A DNA stretch of 9,495 bases, from NCBI GenBank assembly GCA_030038335.1, contig JASHPC010000014.1, forward strand, positions 1 to 9,495, in the 5' to 3' direction. The stretch comes from Vulcanimicrobiota bacterium (GTDB lineage Bacteria > Vulcanimicrobiota > Vulcanimicrobiia > Vulcanimicrobiales > Vulcanimicrobiaceae). Position numbers and translations under genes: made by a program. The notes under the pieces are model-generated. The model made no database searches. It had not been told where the DNA came from and saw nothing but the letters and a program-made list of their open reading frames with translations. The first letter of the stretch is position 1; the number at the start of each line of letters is the position of its first letter. This document shows positions 6,053-9,495 of the stretch, piece by piece.

Positions 6053-7034
6053 TTCGGAGATCCTCTTCGCGCAACCGCACGAGCGGTGTCTTCGTCATGC
6101 GCTCGCGCGCGCATAGGTCGTCGGCCGTCGTGTCGATGAAGAGCAGTCCCGTTACGAGCTCGCCGCGGTCGCGCGTCTCGTGGATCACGTTGAGCGCGCC
6201 CAGGCGATCGTTCGGGTCGTACTCGCGGTCGAGCTTCCTCAGCAACACGTGCGATCCGTCGTCGAAGACGATGTCCTTCACGGTGCCAGGCTCGTAGTCG
6301 GCAGTGATCTCCTTGCTCGCGATGATAAAGTCGGGAGCGTGGAGCGCGATCTCGTGCTCTTTCACGTAGGCGTAACTCTTCGTCGAGCCAACGTGATCGT
6401 TGAACGTCACACACGGGCTCACGATATCTAGGATCGCGGCACCGCGATGCGCGAATGCAGCCTCCAAGAGCGGCACGAGCTGCTTCCCGTCGCCGGAAAA
6501 TGAGCGCGCGACGAACGTCGCGCCGAGCTCGATCGCGAGTCCGCACAGGTCGATTGCCGAGTAGTCGTTGACCTTTCCGTTCTTTTGTTTCGATCCGACG
6601 TCTGCAGTCGCGGAGAACTGGCCTTTGGTCAAGCCGTAGCAGCCGTTGTTCTCGATGAGATACGCACAGTCGAGATTGCGCCGAATCATGTGGCAGAACT
6701 GACCGAGCCCGATGGAGGCGGTGTCGCCGTCGCCGCTGATGCCGAGCACGAGGAGCTCGCGGTTGGCGAGCTTCGCGCCGGTCGCCGCAGAGGGCATGCG
6801 TCCGTGCAGTCCGTTGTAGCCGTGCGCCTGTTCGACGAAGTACGCCGGCGTCTTAGAGGAACAACCGATACCGCTCATCTTCGCGAGGCGATGCGGCTCG
6901 ACGCCGAACTCGTAGAGCGCTTTGATGAGGTGATTCGTGATCGAGTTATGGCCGCAGCCCGCGCAGAGCGTCGTCGGCAGTCCTTTGTAGACGTCGCGTG
7001 GCAGGCCGATGATGTTGACGTGCGTCGCGCTCAT
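6009..7034 (-). CDS. korB: 2-oxoacid:ferredoxin oxidoreductase, beta subunit (KorB type)
   Basis: 341 residues; the thiamine diphosphate-binding subunit of a CoA-dependent 2-oxoacid:ferredoxin oxidoreductase, most likely 2-oxoglutarate to succinyl-CoA, though pyruvate or another 2-oxoacid cannot be excluded. LCAGCGH gives C24 and C27; with C58 (GIGCSSK) and C208 (SPCVTFNDH) these are the four expected [4Fe-4S] cluster ligands. The ThDP/Mg site is GDGD at 101-104 with ENNGCYGLTKGQ at 128-139. A C-terminal extension of about 100 residues after 240 is usual for KorB-type proteins. ATG 7034 overlaps the korA stop (ATGA), so the two subunits are translationally coupled. The last 14 codons and the stop overlap the convergent permease gene. 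No ferredoxin or delta subunit is next to it, so the electron partner must be encoded elsewhere. Confidence 0.94.
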   Translation of the reverse strand: MSATHVNIIGLPRDVYKGLPTTLCAGCGHNSITNHLIKALYEFGVEPHRLAKMSGIGCSSKTPAYFVEQAHGYNGLHGRMPSAATGAKLANRELLVLGISGDGDTASIGLGQFCHMIRRNLDCAYLIENNGCYGLTKGQFSATADVGSKQKNGKVNDYSAIDLCGLAIELGATFVARSFSGDGKQLVPLLEAAFAHRGAAILDIVSPCVTFNDHVGSTKSYAYVKEHEIALHAPDFIIASKEITADYEPGTVKDIVFDDGSHVLLRKLDREYDPNDRLGALNVIHETRDRGELVTGLLFIDTTADDLCARERMTKTPLVRLREEDLRISREDWSALTAPQA

Positions 7035-8842
7035 GATACGCTTGCCATCCTGAGCGCTGACAGAAGCGGATCGACGACCGCATACGCGTCGATCGGAACG
7101 CCGTTGTAGTGACGGATGGAGAAGACTCGCTCGACGAGGTGGGCAGGTAACTCCGTGCGCATGATACCGTAGAGCTGTCCATCGCGATTCTGCTCGACGA
7201 CGTAGACGCGCTCGTGGCGCTCGACGAAAGCGGCCACGTCGGCAGCCAGTGGCAGCGCGCGCACGCGAAGGTAATCGACGTTGATACCGTCGTCGCGCAG
7301 AATGTCGCGTGCCTCCGCGATCGCATGGTGCGTCGTTCCATACGCGATGAGCCCTACCGCATTCCCATTCTCGTCGGAAACCGGTTGCGGAACGCGCGCG
7401 CGTGCCGCGTCGTGCTTACGCACGAGGCGATCGAGCCCGCCTTTCCACGTCTGGGGATCTTCGGAGTAACGCGAGTACTCGTCGTGGCCCGTACCTCGAG
7501 TAAAGAAGCCCGCATTGCCGTGATTGGTTCCCGGAATCGTGCGATAGGGAATGCCGTCACCGTCGACGTCGCGGTACCGTCCCCACGAATCGAACTTCGA
7601 AAGGTCGTCCGCGCTCAAGACCTTTCCTCGGTCGAACGGTTTCTCCGGATACGGCAGAGGCGGCGTCATCCACGAGTTCATGCCGAGGTCCAGATCGCTC
7701 AACACGAAGATCGGCGTCTGGAATCGCTCCGCGAGATCGAACGCATCCATTGCAAAGGAGTACGCCTCTTCGACGGTTGCCGGCAAGAGCACGACGTGCT
7801 TCGTGTCGCCGTGCGAGAGCGTATAGGCGAATGCGACGTCGCCCTGCATCGTGCGCGTCGGCAATCCCGTGGACGGCCCCGCGCGTTGCACGTCGAAGAT
7901 GACGCCCGGAATCTCCGCGTAGTATCCGAAGCCCGCGTACTCCGCCATCAGGGAGATGCCGGGACCAGACGTCGAGGTCATCGCGCGCGCGCCGGCCCAT
8001 CCCGCGCCGAAGACGACCCCGGCCGCGGCCAGCTCGTCTTCCGCTTGCACGATCACGACGCGCTTTTCGCCCGTCTTCGGATCCGTGCGATACTTCTCTG
8101 CCAGCGCGATGAACGATTCGCAAAGCGAGGACGACGGAGTGATCGGATACCATGCCGCGACCGTGCAGCCGCCCATGACGCATCCGAGCGCGGCGGCGCG
8201 ATTTCCGTCCATGAAGAGCGTCCCGTCGGTCTTGCCTGTCATGCGCTGCAGACGAAACTCGTCTTGCTTCGGGAAGTGTTCCCGCGCATACGCGATGCCG
8301 AGCCGTACCGCGCTCATGTTCGCCTCCACCGCTGCGGGCTTCGTGCGGAACTGCGTTTTGATCGCGGCTTCGATCGTCGCTTCGTCGATGCCGATGAGTT
8401 CGCCGAGCACGCCGACGTAAAGCATGTTTACGAGGTACTTGCGCAGATCGCCGTTTTCGAAATGCTTCTTTCCCAGCTCGCTGAACGGCACGGGATAGTA
8501 CGTAACGTCGTCGCGCTGCGTCTCACCGCTCACCGGATACGTGCTTTCGTGAACGATCGCTCCGCCCGGCTTGACGCCCGCAACGTCGTCGCGCCACGTA
8601 ACTTGGTTCAACGCGACGAGCACGTCGACGTCCCGAGTCCGGCACTTGTACCCCTTGGACGTAATCCGCACGTCGAACCATGTCGGCAGGCCCTCGATGT
8701 TCGACGGAAAGACGTTTTTGGGAGCGACGGGAACGCCCAGGCGAAAGATCGCGTTGCTGAGCGTCAGATTGGACGATTGGCTTCCCGAACCGTTGACGGT
8801 AGCGACGCGAATGGTGAAATCGTTGGTTGAGCGACCGGGCAC
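7031..8842 (-). CDS. korA: 2-oxoacid:ferredoxin oxidoreductase, fused gamma-alpha subunit (KorA type)
   Basis: 603 residues from GTG 8842. Residues about 8-200 are the gamma (CoA-binding region) domain, with NGSGSQSSN at 17-25 in place of the usual G-x-G-G-Q-G and then a FPSNIEGLPTWFDVRI block. Residues about 208-590 are the alpha domain: YPITPSS at 232-238, EDELAAAGVVFGAGWAGA near 268-285, TSGPG at 291-295 and QRAGPSTGLPT at 319-329, then the C-terminal alpha domain II. This fused architecture matches two-subunit KorAB enzymes such as those of Mycobacterium and other aerobes. The frame also opens at TTG 8872, but a full AAGGAGG at 8848-8854 stands 5 bases before GTG 8842, which decides the start. 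The gene forms an operon with korB (4-bp overlap). A possible promoter and an inverted repeat lie upstream. Confidence 0.94.
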   Translation of the reverse strand: MPGRSTNDFTIRVATVNGSGSQSSNLTLSNAIFRLGVPVAPKNVFPSNIEGLPTWFDVRITSKGYKCRTRDVDVLVALNQVTWRDDVAGVKPGGAIVHESTYPVSGETQRDDVTYYPVPFSELGKKHFENGDLRKYLVNMLYVGVLGELIGIDEATIEAAIKTQFRTKPAAVEANMSAVRLGIAYAREHFPKQDEFRLQRMTGKTDGTLFMDGNRAAALGCVMGGCTVAAWYPITPSSSLCESFIALAEKYRTDPKTGEKRVVIVQAEDELAAAGVVFGAGWAGARAMTSTSGPGISLMAEYAGFGYYAEIPGVIFDVQRAGPSTGLPTRTMQGDVAFAYTLSHGDTKHVVLLPATVEEAYSFAMDAFDLAERFQTPIFVLSDLDLGMNSWMTPPLPYPEKPFDRGKVLSADDLSKFDSWGRYRDVDGDGIPYRTIPGTNHGNAGFFTRGTGHDEYSRYSEDPQTWKGGLDRLVRKHDAARARVPQPVSDENGNAVGLIAYGTTHHAIAEARDILRDDGINVDYLRVRALPLAADVAAFVERHERVYVVEQNRDGQLYGIMRTELPAHLVERVFSIRHYNGVPIDAYAVVDPLLSALRMASVS

Positions 8843-8847
8843 CAGGC

Positions 8848-8854
8848 CCTCCTT
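8848..8854 (-). promoter_or_regulatory. Strong Shine-Dalgarno sequence of korA
   Basis: AAGGAGG on the minus strand, 5 bases before GTG 8842. It is the best ribosome-binding site in the window and shows that korA starts at GTG 8842 rather than at TTG 8872, which would put this site inside the coding region. Confidence 0.8.
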
Positions 8855-8874
8855 AACCGGGCTGATGCTCAAAC

Positions 8875-8904
8875 CTTATACGTCGCGCGATTCGCTCCTT
8901 GGAA
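8875..8904 (-). promoter_or_regulatory. Candidate korAB promoter
   Basis: On the minus strand TATAAG (8880-8875) is a good -10 box. A weak -35, TTCCAA (8904-8899; three of six consensus bases), lies 18 bases upstream. Transcription would start near 8868, giving a leader of about 25 bases that contains the korA Shine-Dalgarno sequence. It occupies the 70-bp gap between the Uma2 gene and korA. The -35 match is poor, so an activator or another sigma factor may be involved. Confidence 0.4.
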
Positions 8905-8909
8905 GGAGC
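8894..8909. repeat. 16-bp inverted repeat upstream of korA (operator or hairpin)
   Basis: GCTCCTT-GG-AAGGAGC: two perfect 7-base arms around a 2-base centre. It covers the proposed -35 of korAB, fitting a dimeric repressor or activator site. It also begins 3 bases after the Uma2 gene stop on the minus strand, where the RNA could fold as a 6-bp stem with a 4-base loop. No T-run follows, so an intrinsic terminator is less likely. The repeat is visible; its role is inference. Confidence 0.45.
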
Positions 8910-8912
8910 ACC

Positions 8913-9458
8913 CTAGCGCAGTCGCGCGAAAACGCTTCGCAGATCGACGCTGAGCCCTAAAGCGGCGACTGACGGCACCACGTCGGTACCGCCGAACGTT
9001 TTGCCCGCGGCATAGTCGTCGCCGCTAGGTTGCGTCAAACGTTCGACGCTTCGCGCCTCGATGTCGACGATCCAATACTCCGGCACCCCAGAGCGAGCGT
9101 AAAGTCGGCGTTTCTTCACGCGGTCGTACCCGCGATTCGACGGTGAAAGCACCTCGACAACCACGGTCGGCGCTCCTACGAGATAGCGCTCATCCTCGAT
9201 GCCGAGCCGATCCGCCGCGATATAGATCACATCGGGTTCGACGACGTCGTGCTCGCCAAGACGCGTATCGAGAATGCTTGCAAAAGCCTCCCCACCGTGA
9301 AGGCGGGCGTGGTCGCCGAACGCGCGTCCAATCTCGTCGACAACGCGTGCATGATTCACGCTCGGAGATGGCGACACGTAAAGCACCCCGGCGATGATCT
9401 CACGACGCTTGCGATCCTCTGGCAAGCGCTCCAGATCTTCGTACGTCATCAGCCGCAT
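8913..9458 (-). CDS. Uma2-family (DUF820) PD-(D/E)XK nuclease-like protein
   Basis: 181 residues from ATG 9458. The N-terminus (MTYEDLERLPEDRKRREIIAGVLYVSPSP) and the core are typical of the Uma2 / DUF820 family, which has a PD-(D/E)XK nuclease fold and is abundant in cyanobacteria and multicellular or environmental bacteria. Likely active-site residues: E20 in the RREII segment, D76 in EPDVIYI, E102 in VVEVLSPS and K115/K116 in the YDRVKKRRLY segment, followed by GVPEYWIVD at 125-132. Cellular role and substrate are not established for the family. Length is normal (about 180-200). The frame stays open past the window edge at 9494, but upstream residues are not family-like. ATG 9458 fits the conserved start, with ATG 9449 as an alternative. 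No Shine-Dalgarno site is seen; see the promoter entry. The gene reads towards korAB with a 70-bp gap. Confidence 0.85.
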   Translation of the reverse strand: MRLMTYEDLERLPEDRKRREIIAGVLYVSPSPSVNHARVVDEIGRAFGDHARLHGGEAFASILDTRLGEHDVVEPDVIYIAADRLGIEDERYLVGAPTVVVEVLSPSNRGYDRVKKRRLYARSGVPEYWIVDIEARSVERLTQPSGDDYAAGKTFGGTDVVPSVAALGLSVDLRSVFARLR

Positions 9459-9464
9459 GTCGCG

Positions 9465-9494
9465 ATGATACCACCGCCACATCGTCGCGCACAA
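9465..9494 (-). promoter_or_regulatory. Candidate promoter of the Uma2 gene, possibly leaderless
   Basis: On the minus strand TTGTGC (9494-9489) and TATCAT (9470-9465) are separated by 18 bases and resemble a sigma-70 promoter. Transcription would begin about 7 bases after the -10 box, at or next to the A of ATG 9458, so the message could be leaderless. This agrees with the absence of a Shine-Dalgarno site. The site lies at the window edge, so upstream elements cannot be assessed. Confidence 0.3.
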
Positions 9495-9495
9495 T

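Noticed and set aside
7214..8830. Long plus-strand open frame of 538 codons opposite korA
   Set aside because: It is antisense to korA and gives a His/Arg-rich, repeat-poor sequence with no domain pattern. Long antisense frames are expected from G/C-ending codons in this DNA, whereas korA has full family motifs.
8843..8872. TTG start of korA at 8872
   Set aside because: It would place the perfect AAGGAGG inside the coding region and add ten residues without a family match; GTG 8842 has ideal spacing.

Overview
The window is 9,495 bp of GC-rich bacterial DNA, densely packed with eight protein genes, two of them cut by the window ends. No tRNA, rRNA, insertion sequence, CRISPR array or phage gene was seen. 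Gene content is mostly housekeeping: phenylalanyl-tRNA synthetase, Lon protease, a small heat-shock protein and a two-subunit 2-oxoacid:ferredoxin oxidoreductase. With GTG starts, strong codon bias towards G/C and long antisense shadow frames, this suggests an environmental high-GC bacterium. An uncultured soil-type lineage (Eremiobacterota-like, Acidobacteria or a relative) would fit, but the sequence alone cannot settle it and this is only an inference.

Layout. (1) 1-1249, plus strand: the 3' end of pheT, overlapping by 4 bp a cvpA-type membrane protein gene. (2) 1246-4677, minus strand: a probable operon reading from an unrecognised secreted protein through a short Hsp20 chaperone to a complete LonA protease. 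The hsp20 stop and lon start share a base (TAGTG). (3) 4694-6052, plus strand: an APC-family amino acid permease, divergent from the secreted-protein gene with about 16 bp between starts. (4) 6009-8842, minus strand: korA (fused gamma-alpha) and korB, overlapping by ATGA and preceded by a clear Shine-Dalgarno sequence, a possible promoter and a 16-bp inverted repeat. (5) 8913 to the right edge, minus strand: a Uma2-family (DUF820) PD-(D/E)XK protein.

How the genes work together. Hsp20 (holdase) and Lon (ATP-dependent protease) make a plausible proteostasis unit in which the chaperone holds unfolded clients and Lon degrades what cannot be refolded. KorAB interconverts a 2-oxoacid (likely 2-oxoglutarate) and its acyl-CoA with ferredoxin as electron partner. 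No ferredoxin or delta subunit lies in the window. Packing is extreme: both convergent gene pairs overlap (4 bp sharing a CTAG, and 44 bp), so neither has an intergenic terminator. There is no gene-free stretch longer than about 70 bp.

I did not find a convincing new multi-gene system. The points most worth checking are the unrecognised secreted protein upstream of hsp20-lon, the cUUCGg hairpin in front of hsp20, the inverted repeat over the korA promoter, the overlapping convergent ends, and an excess of the octamer GCGATCGC.
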